Below, piece after piece: positions 1-10,700 of a DNA stretch of 64,000 nt (positions within the stretch are counted from its first letter, which is position 1; each line of letters opens with the position of its first letter). Below the pieces are notes generated by a model. It saw only the letters and a program-made list of their open reading frames with translations. It made no database searches and was not told where the DNA came from. This stretch comes from Acanthococcus lagerstroemiae (lineage: Eukaryota > Arthropoda > Insecta > Hemiptera > Eriococcidae), in contig CM063106.1 of NCBI GenBank assembly GCA_031841125.1, positions 46,241,806 through 46,305,805 of the forward strand. Direction: 5' to 3'. The position numbers were made by a program, and so were the translations under genes.

Positions 1-856
1 TCGTATATTATCCGTATCTCAATCTGAATATATCTTTGTTATGTGCAGTGGAAATCTCATCGTTAAATGAGATATTAAAAGAATTAATTTATAATTTATT
101 CTAACGCTATTTATTTTATCTATATCGTTCACATAACACGATGTTCAGTTCAATAAAAATATGCGCGAAGATGAGACGGATTAAATCAGTACGGAATTAC
201 GGCGAGAGTGTTTTCGAAGACAGCTTCGTAAGCATTCTAGCGAAACACTTATTCGTTTATGCACAGTATGGGTTTACCTTAAATAGAGCACACAGTTCGC
301 TGAATGAGTTGAAAGTCCTCATGTAGAAGTAATGCAAATTACTGTAATTTTCACTTTGACGCGCTTTTCTCACATCTTGTCTAAAATCGAAAACAGCAGT
401 CATTACGTTAATTTATATGAAGCTCGGGTACATCTCCGCTCTTCTCCTATATATCTGTTGGAAAGCGGAAGCTAATTTTGCCAATCAACTTACAGAAATT
501 CTTGTCTCGTTTTCGGTCTTACTGTGTAGTTGGGAAATGGTTTCGATTCTTCCGAAATGTAACTTTCCGATTTTCTCGGAGCCAGTGAAGAACTGTGGCT
601 TCTCGAATCCGGGGTAATAGGTGCTTCCATATCCTAGGTACCATTATGTTTTCATTACTTGTCAATTCAGCTCTGATTATTCGTTCTTAATAATGTCTGC
701 GAGTGAGTTACTTACATTTGTCTTCGATATTGGAGGTAACAGAAGTGCCATCCGAGAATTGAGGGACAGGAGCATGTTGAGGTTTTCCAGTCGTCCGAAT
801 AGGCCGGCTTCATTTTCGCAGCTTCCTATTCTTACGTTATCTGAGTGAGCGTCATT
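1..856 (-). CDS. Unidentified multi-exon gene, 3' part of a longer model, runs off the left edge
   Basis: Three exons fit on the minus strand: 856-716, 633-494 and 380-278, with a fourth probably starting at 23 and leaving the window. Acceptors end in TTTTAG, ACCTAG and TTTTAG. Donors are GTAAGT, GTAAGT and GTAAAC. The phases agree (0/0, 2/2, 0), which is hard to get by chance. The joined product reads without a stop for about 128 residues. It includes NEAGLFGRLENLNMLLSL, a Ser/Lys-rich stretch (SHSSSLAPRKSESYISEES), then PNYTVRPKTRQEFLQDVRKA and SNLHYFYMRTFNSFSELCAL. I do not recognise the family. The upstream exons would lie above 856; the exon at 19467-19168 on the same strand could belong to it, with the lipase nested in an intron, but nothing here shows that. 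Confidence 0.6.
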
Positions 857-1064
857 CTAAAATTAACAAATTGAATATTGTTTGTAATATTTCACCTGTC
901 GATCACTAGCGGTTCCAAAATGGTGTGCATGTGTGTACATCACTTTATTCTCAAAGAAAAAAAAAGTGTAAATGAAAATAATGATTGAAATAATTATTCT
1001 ATTTGATGATGATTGATGATGATGATGACGAGGAGAAAAGGGTAGAAGTGATGTAAATGTAATG

Positions 1065-1643
1065 TAGGGGAGAGTTGCCCAAGTCGGACCACTTTGACTT
1101 TGGAGGCTTCGAACTCAGCCGTCGTTGCACGGAATCTAAAGTGTCGTACATCATTGAAAAGGGCATACATCTGGCTATACCTTCGATAAAAATTTGAAAT
1201 CTCTACGATTATTAGGACGCCGTGGAGAGAAGTTTTAAGATAAAAATCCAAAAGTGGTCCAATTTGGGAGCCGTGCCTTAAGTTGGACCATGGATTCTAA
1301 AGTTGGACCAGTCGTAAAAAGTCTGTAAATGCTCAAGATTTATAATTAAAAATATGTAGAGTCAATGAAATTCAGATGAGTACATATTTGTAAGCAAAAA
1401 ATAAACATTATTTTCTACGGCTGTTGAAATATCAAAACTGAAGAATTTTATCCTAAGTTGGACCGGTTCAACTTGCGATACTTCCTTGTTTTCGTTTCTT
1501 ATTGCTCGAAATGCAAAATTACCGAGCTACACATTTTTCATTGCATTAGTCCGTGGTTTTGTATGTGACAGAATGCGAATAATGCGACAAATAATGCGAT
1601 TTTGAGGTGATCCATCTCAGGGAACAATTTGCGGTCCAATTAA
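1065..1643. mobile_element. Refrain element A (right end not found)
   Basis: The left edge is TA followed by GGGGAGAGTTGCCCAAGTCGGACC. The phrase AAGTTGGACCA or its reverse recurs at about 1081-1090, 1256-1265 (inverted), 1280-1290, 1300-1310, 1455-1464 and, weakly inverted, at 1633. No matching inverted terminus is visible before the next element begins at 1752, so the right end is probably lost or diverged. There is no convincing reading frame. The architecture matches the elements at 12450, 15034, 40355, 43192 and 44736. Confidence 0.45.
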
Positions 1644-2646
1644 CGCGACCACAACTTTTTCTCACAAACATGGCCGTGGAAAGAGATGCATGCAGTTAAT
1701 GTCTCATCTCTTTGTACAAAAATATGGCTTAAACTGTGACTAAATCGATAATAGGGTGGAACGAAAACAACCAAAAATAATTTTTTTTTAAATTTCAACT
1801 GTCCCTACCTCGAAAAAGTGGCGAAATGATTTAAGAATGGTGCACACAAAATTTGGTTCAAAAATATTAAAATCTTCAGTTCGCGAAACACAGTTGAAAG
1901 GTAGAAGAACTTGTCACGGTCGCCATTTTTGTAGAGGGATAACCTCTACTAATAAATAAGATCGAATGAATATAGGTAGAAAGATTATTTTATTCTAAAC
2001 TTTTATAAGAAAAAGTAAAAACCGGCGGAATAAATTCTTAATGGCTGAATGAAAAAAAAAAAAAAAAGACTCAAGACTCGAGAGAAAGAAAAAAACGTGT
2101 AAGGCGGATTTACAAGGGGGAACGAGTCAGGTGGCGGCCGAAACATAGGCGCCTTTTAGGTGGTGGAAGGAGGAACCCCGACCAACTTGTTTCGCGCAAG
2201 CGCAGGCTGCCGCCGGACCGTACTATTGCAATGCCTGCTGATCAGATCGTCAGTAACCCCGCTTTTCAGTGAGTCGCTTCGCAGAAGTTTTTTACGCGAC
2301 TTTTTGGCGTCTTATGTATTATCCTCCGTTTGTTGTTCGATCAGGATGCGTATGCATTCTCAAATGGCCATTTTTTGTCCGAATCGCCTTCAGGTACCTA
2401 TTGAAAAGAGAGATGAATGAAAGGAGAAAACGAAAATCGAAGTATATCGTAAACTATGAAACCTGTAAAAGTGCCGATGAGAAAAAAGTAACCCACAAAT
2501 CTGAGAGTCCACAAAAATGAGATTCAAGTTGACAAATTTTGCATTAGCATGCGACCGCTTTGGGATTTCTGATCGTTCAGCTGCCCTGTTAAGTACCTAC
2601 ATCTTAACTGCAAGACGTCGGCCTCGTTTCATCAACCAACACTAAA

Positions 2647-3755
2647 ATGGTCATCGATCGCATGAAAGTTCGGCGAGAAAGAAAAGCACAACGCCAATTA
2701 TTAAAAGAGGAACACAAAATTTCAAATTTTTACTCCATTTACTTTGATAGGAAGAAAAGTAAAACTCTGACAAATACCAAGAAAGGCGATGTCTATTATA
2801 GGTCGACTATCATGGAAGAACATGTTACGATGTTGCATGAACCCGGTGGTATATATGTCGGACATACCACTCCTAAAGAAGGGACAGCCGCAAAAATTCA
2901 GCAGTCAATCTTCGAATTGCTTTTGGCGAAGGAAATATTATTAGACAAACTTGTAGCAGTAGGAAGTGATGGCACTGTTACGAATACTGGCTTCAAGTCG
3001 GGTGTTCGTCGTTCAGAAGAACATATATGAATCGGCCTCTGCAGTGGTTCATTTGTCTATTTCATTTTAATGAACTTCCACTACGAAGTCTAATTCAATC
3101 CCTGGATGGTGAGGGACCACGAGGGTTCAGAGGTGAGTTAGGTTCACAGTTAGAAAATTGCGAAAATCAAGATATTGTTAAATTTGAAAAGATTGAAAAT
3201 AATCTGCCACAGATAGTCGAAGAAATCGAACTCAGTACTGACCAGAACTATTTGTTACAAATAGTAGTAGCCATATCGAGTGGAGAAGTAACACAATCCC
3301 TACAGAGTAGAAATACAGGAGCGATGTCTCATGCCAGGTGGCTAACTACAGCAAATCGTATTCTCTGGCTCTATGTACCCAGTGAAACCCCAAGTAAAAA
3401 TCTGGTGATATTGACGAAATATATTGTCAAAGTCTACGCCCTAATGTGGTTTCACATCAAAATGAAACCATCATGTGATGAAGGGGCAAGACACTTATTC
3501 AGAACTGTCCAGTTGATCCGTGAATTTCCAGACAATGTCAGGTCAGTTATTAAACCGGTGATTCAACGAAATGCATATGTCGCGCATCCTGAAAATATTC
3601 CGTTGTCAATGTTGACAGATGACAATGAGAAACGTCGAAATTTTGCTCGAACCAAAATTAATAACGCTCAAGCAGGAGAAAGAATAAGAACCAATATCCG
3701 TGTATTCAAAGTTCCAAGCCGATCACTATTCAAACTTGATAAAGTAGCCTGCTAA
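2647..3755 (+). pseudogene. Broken transposase-like gene of the 5.5 kb element
   Basis: Two adjoining frames (2647-3030 and 3027-3755) encode one protein split by a frameshift near 3024, just after an EEH sequence and just before NRPLQWFICLFHFNELPLR. The first part has a VGSDGTVTNTG segment. The second has GPRGFRGELG, then SHARWLTTANRILWLYV, whose RWLT core recalls the conserved segment of hAT-type transposases, and further on LMWFHIKMKPSCDEGARHLF. Proteins of this look recur as uncharacterised sequences in aphids, other arthropods and Hydra; that is recollection, not a search. It lies inside the inverted repeats at 1752 and 7222, so a transposase-derived origin is likely. The frameshift makes it inactive. 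Confidence 0.6.
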
Positions 3756-4093
3756 GATTTCAAAGCCACTCCTAACATCAATCGTCAACATAAGAACTGA
3801 TAATTTGAAGAATTTTTCAAAAAATTTTCGTGTCACACCCAAGCAGTAGAGCGAAGCATCCGTCTTGTGTCTCAAGCGTCCTTAGCCGTTTGCGAACAGG
3901 AAGCTCAAGATGGTTTTATACGAGCCACCATGAAATCATGGCTGTTGATAAACTAAGTAGAAAATAAAAAAGTTTTGTTACTATGTTACATGATGTGAAT
4001 TTTTAAATAAAACATAATAAATTTTATGATTCTGGCTGGATATGAAATTGAATCTCTAAGAAAACGAAGAGAAAAAACAGCAGTAATGTTTCT

Positions 4094-4727
4094 ATATGTG
4101 ACGCGCCATGAGAAACCATACCTTCGGGTGAAGAGGGTCGAAAATGAAATTTTGACTGCTTCTAATAGAGAAAAGTAGGGAGAATCCAATGCCGCAAACC
4201 GCAGCTCAATCGGAGCAAAATTCTCAGAGATATGCCATTTTGAAGTTGGAAACTACTAAAAAGTACTTTTCGAGAAAAACAGCTTTAAAGTTTTTCGTTC
4301 GGACATTGCTTAAATTACCAAGTTTTCCGGAGGTATTATGATTGAAAATTAGCCCCCCTACCCCCCGAGTAAAATTTTATGAGGAATTCAATGGTGTAGG
4401 TTTCAGGTTTGCTAAAATAAAACTGACAAATATATGCAAATAAAGTTTATTATTAAAAAAATGTATGGAAATGACGTTGATTATAAAAAAAATCTATTAT
4501 ACAAAAAATTCAAAATTTGTTTTTTTTTTACAAAAATTATAAAAATCAAACAAATAAACAACGAAACAAGCGAGTAGGGGTGCCTAAAATGTTCTTCAGA
4601 TACTCTGGAACACATTTCCGGCAAAAAGCCATTTTTGATCAAAATCAATTTTTCAACGTGTTTTGGCGTTTTTCTTGAAAACAACTTTTTCACCCGAAGG
4701 TATGGTTTCTCATGGCGCGTCACATAT
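4094..4727. repeat. Perfect 39-bp inverted repeat, 556 bp apart
   Basis: Positions 4094-4132 (starting ATATGTGACGCGCCATGAGA) and 4689-4727 (ending in its complement) are exact reverse complements. The interior is AT-rich with no reading frame of note. It could be a small MITE nested in the larger element, or a remnant of its inner terminal region. The perfect match contrasts with the diverged outer arms. Confidence 0.75.
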
Positions 4728-4994
4728 GATCTAATTCACGGTAACATTAACGATGAAAAACTGCTTGTAGAAATAAATATTTGGGCCCCAAAAATACAAT
4801 CTAGATACAAAAAATACTTCTCTCTGAAAAAATATCGCACCACTAAAATGGAATTTTCCCCATTAAACACCATCATGAAATCTACGAATGATTTTTTGAC
4901 GGAGTGTACTTGCGCTGACATGTATAGTATGCCTAGATCGACGTTTAAGCGGTTAGTGGAGGGATGGGGAGCTGTGGGATAGCGGACGTGCGGC

Positions 4995-5250
4995 ACATTT
5001 ACATTTATATTATATATTGTTTTATTATTATTATTAGTTTTTCCTTCCTTTATTATTACTATTATTTACCTTTTATTTTTATTTACTTTTTCATTTTTTA
5101 TTATTTTTTACTTCTATTTTTACTTAATTTTTCATTTTTTATTATTTTTTACTTTCATTAGTATTATTTCTGTTATGTAATCTATTATTTTTCGTTTTTT
5201 TTGTTTTTTTTTTAAATTTTATTTTTGTTTCTCTTTTTTAATTTTTATGC
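4995..5250. repeat. T-rich low-complexity tract
   Basis: About 250 bp almost entirely of T and A with short ATT, TTTTA and TTTC runs. The apparent hydrophobic reading frame in it is a composition artefact. It abuts the left edge of the nested element at 5255. Confidence 0.8.
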
Positions 5251-5628
5251 TAACGGTCCCTCCTACAACACTATCCAACAAAAAAAAAATTTATTGCCGG
5301 CAAATCAACAGCTGATTTGGTTTTTTTTTTTAGGGTGCTGATTTCAAAAATGCAAACCGTTTTTTCCTATCAGCTATCGCGTTTCTGAGATACAACACCA
5401 CCCACTTAGTACATATTGCGCAGTTCAAAATGATACAAACTTGTCTCAAAACAAGTCAAAACTCTTTTTTTTTAAATTTTGCAAATTATCATCATGAATT
5501 TACGAATTGTGAAAATCTTAGCTCAATATTCTGAACAGAATATCTTCCACAAAATTATACACACTAACATTTCTTTAAAATTGAGAAAACAAATAGAAAA
5601 AAATAAATGAACATACACAGAAGCTACA

Positions 5629-6303
5629 TTACTGCATACGTTTGAAGCTTCTTTTATGCGACTTTCTAGCATGATATTTTTCAAGACAGTCTCTTTGTAG
5701 GTTCCAACAATAATCTGCCATCATATGGGCATCCCATCTTCCTTGATATCTCCCTTCCATTGTCCGCATGTCTTGGTGACTTCTTTCACTTTGTTCTTCG
5801 CTCATATCACCCAGGTTTTCCGGGAACCAATCTAAATGGCTATGCAGAAAATTAACTTTAATGCTCATATTGCAACCAAGATTTTTGAAACATTTGAGCA
5901 TGTTTTCCACTAGCCGTTTGTAGTTTGCATCCCTGTAATTACCCAAGAAGTTTTCCACTACTAGAACGAATGAGGTCCAGGCTTTTAATTCAAGTTCATT
6001 CATTACACTAGTAAAATTAGGGTCTTTCATAAGTTGCCGTATTTGCGGACCATCAAAAATACCAGCCTTCAATTTTTTCATACTCAGTCCAGGCATTTTC
6101 TGTGTTATGTATGTAAAACAAGACCCATCATGACCGAGAGCTTTCACAAATTGTTTCATGAGACCTAATTTGATATGTAAAGGAGGCAAAATGATTCTTT
6201 CCCTCTCAATAAGAGGCTGATTAATGATATTTTTTGAACCAACCATCATATCTTTTGTCACAGGCCATTTTTTGGTGGCATTCTTTGTTCTCACGGACGC
6301 CAA
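5629..6303 (-). CDS. Uncharacterised transposon-borne protein, 224 residues
   Basis: An uninterrupted minus-strand frame with ATG at 6303 lies between the paired inverted repeats of the nested element. Its landmarks in order are LPPLHIKLGLMKQFVKAL, DGPQIRQLM, AWTSFVLVVENFLGN, a CNMSIKVNFLHSHLDWFP segment, SEEQSERSHQDMRTMEGRYQ, GRWDAHMMADYCW, and a basic tail (KSHKRSFKR). Closely similar uncharacterised proteins are familiar to me from aphids and hydrozoans, usually in many copies, which suits a transposase or an associated protein. The first residues look like an accidental extension, so the real protein may begin further upstream through a lost exon. Function is not established. The intact frame is odd beside the broken gene at 2647. 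Confidence 0.55.
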   Translation of the reverse strand: MASVRTKNATKKWPVTKDMMVGSKNIINQPLIERERIILPPLHIKLGLMKQFVKALGHDGSCFTYITQKMPGLSMKKLKAGIFDGPQIRQLMKDPNFTSVMNELELKAWTSFVLVVENFLGNYRDANYKRLVENMLKCFKNLGCNMSIKVNFLHSHLDWFPENLGDMSEEQSERSHQDMRTMEGRYQGRWDAHMMADYCWNLQRDCLEKYHARKSHKRSFKRMQ

Positions 6304-6659
6304 ACTGTCATCTCTCCTGACATTGTGTACTGGAGTTAATCATTATTAGTTTTGTTTTAAGAGCGGTGCGCCGATATAGACTGTGGCTGTTTTTTTTAGA
6401 AGTCTATTGATGTGACATTACCTAAATGGTCATTTTAGTTGTCCTGTCCAAGATATTGAGGTCAATTTTTTTTAAAATAATAAATACTTCAAGCTCTATG
6501 ATGATGCTTGAAAAAAAAAAGTTCTCGCCAGTACTAAGCAAAAATTGCACTTGAACCTACACAATATGTACCAAGTGGACATAGCTGTATCTCAGAGACA
6601 GGAGCTGATAGAAAAAAACGGGTTGCATTTTTGAAATCAGCACCCTAAAAAAAAACCCA

Positions 6660-6900
6660 AAAAATTATGATAATTGTAATAATATTAATTATTTCAATAT
6701 TAATTCATAAAAATAATCAATTATTATTAATAAAAATATTATTAAAAAAAATATATATTAAGTTAATATTTAAAATGAAAATAATAATAAATTTTTAAAA
6801 CTAAAATTTTTAGTACCTAATTAAAAAATAATTTTAAATTTATAGTAAAATTTTTGAAATTTTAATTTAGTTAATTCTAAATAAATTGATTAATTAAGAA
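6660..6900. repeat. Extremely AT-rich tract
   Basis: About 240 bp made almost wholly of A and T (AATAATTATT-type runs) inside the nested transposon. No gene is visible. Confidence 0.8.
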
Positions 6901-7222
6901 AAAAGATTATGATCTATATTTGAATTATGAGTTCAATATCAGCTGTTTATTTGCGGGCAACAAAATGTGTGTTGGGCAGTGTAATTGGCTTCGGCTGTTG
7001 GAGGGACCTAAATAAATAAATAAATAAATATTAAATAGCGAGGTTTTAGGAGCTTTAATCTACTACATGGCTACGCCGGCGCTTGGCAACGAGCGTGCAC
7101 TGCACTCGCCCAAACTTAATATTCTTGAACCAAATTTTGTATAGATCATTTTTTAACCATTTCGCCACTTTTGCCAACTAGGGACAACTGAAATTCGGAA
7201 AATTTTTTTTCGATCCACCCTA

Positions 7223-7774
7223 CTATGTAATTAGTTTTGAACCGTATACGTACTGCATAGACAGACGTGCTACAAAGCACATGCAAGTCGTATAACTACA
7301 CTCATTATTATGTTAGATGAAGTTACGTTCGTCACTCGTGGAAAAGTGAACGAACACTGCTCACTTTACTCACTTGTAATGAAAATAACTATTATCTCCC
7401 CGGTACTTCTCATTATAAGAGTACGTTATTTAGTTGTTCGCACAGACTTTACCCCCCCCCCCCCCCTGTTCACAAAGTTAGATTCGTAACTAGTCGCGTC
7501 TGTCCTTGAAAACTATGAAATGGTGACGCGCTTCCTACATTATGACGTGTGGTAAGCAGAAATTCAGTTATCTACACACCATGACTATAATAAGCGCTGT
7601 AATATAATTTTTGAGTTAGTGTTAGTTTTTGAAATTACTTAACTTACGGCATGGGTAACGAAAAGATAAGTTTAACAGAGATATGAAGTAAAAAATCACT
7701 TTCGTTTTATTTTTCGAAGAAAGGTATAGTTGCAAATTTAGGTATACCTACCTACTTATTATTTGAGTTGTATA
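7223..7774. other. Upstream region of the lipase gene
   Basis: No reading frame of note. It contains a 16-base C run near 7451. A promoter for the downstream lipase should lie here, but I see no convincing TATA box or initiator. Confidence 0.3.
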
Positions 7775-10700
7775 ATGTTGCGCCTGTGTTATTTTAATAA
7801 CTTGGTTTCAACTATTGTGATTTTCGCCGCAGCATACATTTTTTGCATGCATAGGCTTACAGGAGCTGCATCTTCTTTAGGTAAATTGCTATTCCATATT
7901 TCCTGTGGGCGTTTCTGCGGGGTCTTATGAGTACGAGTATGTGTATGTATTGATGGCAACGTCTGTTTGTTTTGCACATAATTTGGTGCCCCTCAACAGA
8001 AGATAGAGTAACTGCTGGAATTCTGGCCCAAGGAGCTCAGGCATTTAACCTGTGTCAAAGTCAAGCAGCCTACATACGTTATGCCCTGGCTCGTGGAATA
8101 CCAGTGGCCAATGTTCCGTCCAAACCAATTCAGGCGGAGGATGTTACATTCAAGCTGTTCACTAGGTAAACCACGATTGTCAGTCTATCTTATACCTTAC
8201 CTACTCTGCAATAAGTTACATCCTATAGTAAAGTAGCACCAATAAGAGATGCGCGCCGTTCTAAGGAAACAAGGGGAAGATAAAACACTTATATGTACCT
8301 CATAAATTGAAGTGATCAGGTGAGTACAACATTGTTTCAAAACATCGTTTTACTCGTTCAGTATCTACTATCTACTTACAACCTCGTAAGTTGAAAGTAG
8401 GTGTATCTGCTTTGTCTAGTGGGAAGGTAGGTATATAATAATGCTGATACGTATCGGGAATTTTTAATAATTGGTAAATCGTAATGTATTCTGATATTTT
8501 TGTGGTGACAGAATGAATCCGCGAGTGCCACAAACGGTGAGAACATCAGACAGCATAAGAAAATCTTATTTCAGGGTTAACAGATTAACGGTGCTGTATT
8601 CGACAGGAACGAATGAATCATACAAAGATTCTGCAGCCATAATTAGTAAAGGTTCGTAGAGTGGCGGACTGAAAATGGACAACGCATTTATTTTGGATGG
8701 TTAAGTGTGTAACACATCCGACTTTACTGATAAAAGCGTATTAAGATCAGTGGCGTAGCTAGGGGTTTCCCAAGGGGGGGGGCACAGTAAGGCTTTCAGG
8801 GGAGAAAAAGTCGAAAATTGCGGTATTTTTTAAAAATCGCCGATATTAGAGGACTATGTAAAAATATTGGAGGGGAACGTCCCCCTCGTACCCCCCCGAC
8901 GCTACGCCACTGATCGAGATACATGTAACCAAAATGTGTTATCTATTCAAAAAGGACCTTGAATTTTTTAACCACTGAATTTCTATCTTCCCGATCTGCA
9001 AAATCAGCGTCAAAAGGCACTCTTGACACTCTTTTTGAGTTAAAATAGTGTCGGTCCTTGACGATCATGTAGGCTCCGCCCAGTTGTGTAGCAGAATTGA
9101 TCGGTCAAAAGTGTGTCAAGAAGTCAAAAATGCGTCGGAGTGCTCTGATTGGTTGAAATATTGTCAAAATGTCAAAATACCGTGTCAAAATTCGTAAAAT
9201 TTACGCAGGTTAAAATTGTGTCAATCCTTGTAGATCGGGTATATAGTTAGTGGGGGTTATTTTGCCCTCGAAGACTAATTTTGCACACTTACTCCCCGTC
9301 ACAGTGATTTCGTACAGCGATGTTGCAACACTCTTTAGATACTCTCGAGCTCGTGAAAAAATAGTGTGCAGAATTAACAGTGATGTTAGATGAAACAATT
9401 TTCCATCATATTGTCAGACGAGCATTTCATCTTACGCCATAAGTTTTGTCAATTTTAGAGTTCTGTTATTTCGTTTCTTCGTTGTTTTCTTTCGTCTTGA
9501 CAAAATTGTTTTGTCATTTTGTTTTCCTTTTTGTCATGTCGTTTAGCATGATCTGTTATTAATGGAAATGTTGCTTAGCATAAACTATCATCAATTATTA
9601 CGGTCGTTTAACATAGTTCATCATTTAAATATTGATAAAATGTCTTAACATTTCTTTTTGTCATTTCGTTCAGTAATTAGATTCATTTTTTCGTTATGCA
9701 GTTGACAAAACTTTCCTGACCAAACATGGTTTAAGGTTTTGTTATATGATAAAATTTTGGAAATTCAATTGTTATATCGTAGTCATTTTATTTTGTCATG
9801 TCTAACAACACTGAAAATTAACCTCAAAGGGCAAAGTAAGTCGCAATGACTTTTCAAAAATAGTGTAATTCGAAATTGGGGACACTGTTCATTTTTTCCA
9901 GTGTCACCACTTTTTTCAATTAGCTCCAGTGTATTTTTCTGTTATCACATATATGGATTTTCTTGTACTTAGTTGGAACACATATTTAAAGGGTAAATAT
10001 GACTATTTAGAATTGAAAGAGACGATACAGAAAGTGACACAGATGGCAAGCTAAGGAGAAGTGTCCAAACTAGCTCCTATTGACGGGACTTGCTAAAATC
10101 AATTGAAATTTTTAAAGGAAATCGAGATTTTCTGCTTACAAGGACTCAGTGTGACATTACTCACATCGAACTGCATATACATACTTTTATAAAGTAAGGG
10201 GAGCGGAGCTTGTCACAATTTTGACAAAACGGAGTATTTTGGAAAAACTGTAGCACCTAAAAAATCCGAAATATATAGCTTAACTCAGTGCTAGAATCCT
10301 TGTCTGCGATGTTTTTGAGGGAGGAGGAGGGAGGTAGAATGACCAATTTAACATCATACTACTTTCACATATACGTAATTTTACGTGGGGGTAGTTTTTT
10401 GTGACAACCTGTCCCATCTGCGGGTTAGTTTTCTCACATACACGGTTAGTCAGTTTTCCTTCCGTCATAGGAAAATTCCGTTACAATGAAGATCTGTTAT
10501 CGGTTTCGTCGCTGTTCATAACACAGAACGAACTGTACATTTTGGTAGATAACACATTGAGTCATACTTTGTTCAGCGTAACGGAATTTTCCCATGGCGG
10601 AAGGAAAACTGACTAACCCTGTGTATGAGTTAGTTGTCTCAACTCCTGAAAATAATTCAAGTCAGTAACAATGTTGTATCAAGCTACATAGGCATAACTA

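Larger units (their letters stand above)
5255..7008. mobile_element. Nested DNA transposon with layered inverted repeats
   Basis: The left edge GGTCCCTCC (5255-5263) is mirrored by GGAGGGACC (7000-7008). Next come CACTATCCAACA on the left and TGTTGGGCAGTG on the right, then a GCAAATCAACAGCTGAT-type segment and its complement. Further in, GGTGCTGATTTCAAAAATGCA near 5335 pairs with its complement near 6645, followed by a TATCAGCT / AGCTGATA pair. The CACT(A/G) start recalls CACTA/Chapaev-type elements, but I could not fix a target duplication, so the class is open. It encloses the minus-strand frame at 5629-6303 and an AT-rich stretch at about 6660-6900. Confidence 0.6.
1752..7222. mobile_element. 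Long inverted-repeat DNA transposon, about 5.5 kb, with a nested second element
   Basis: The left arm starts TAGGGTGGAACGAAAA at 1752. The right arm ends TTTTCGATCCACCCTA at 7222. The two arms stay similar inward for about 100 bp: both share CAACTGTCCCTA / TTGTCCCTA, AAGTGGCGAAATG and AAAATTTGGTTCAA in the same order. TA sits at both ends, compatible with a TA target. Inside are the broken transposase-like gene at 2647-3755, a 39-bp inverted repeat at 4094/4689 and a nested element at 5255-7008. The arms have diverged, so this is an old insertion. I cannot name the superfamily from sequence alone. Confidence 0.6.

Noticed and set aside
994..1251. 85-residue minus-strand frame near the unidentified gene
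   Set aside because: It runs across refrain element A's left end and a TGATGA repeat, has no splice support, and does not fit the phases of the exons at 716-856.
9880..10080. Cluster of GTGTCACCAC, GTGACACAGATGGCA and GTGTCC strings resembling the refrain of element C
   Set aside because: No TA-GGG ends or paired termini could be found; may be a decayed relative but not supportable.
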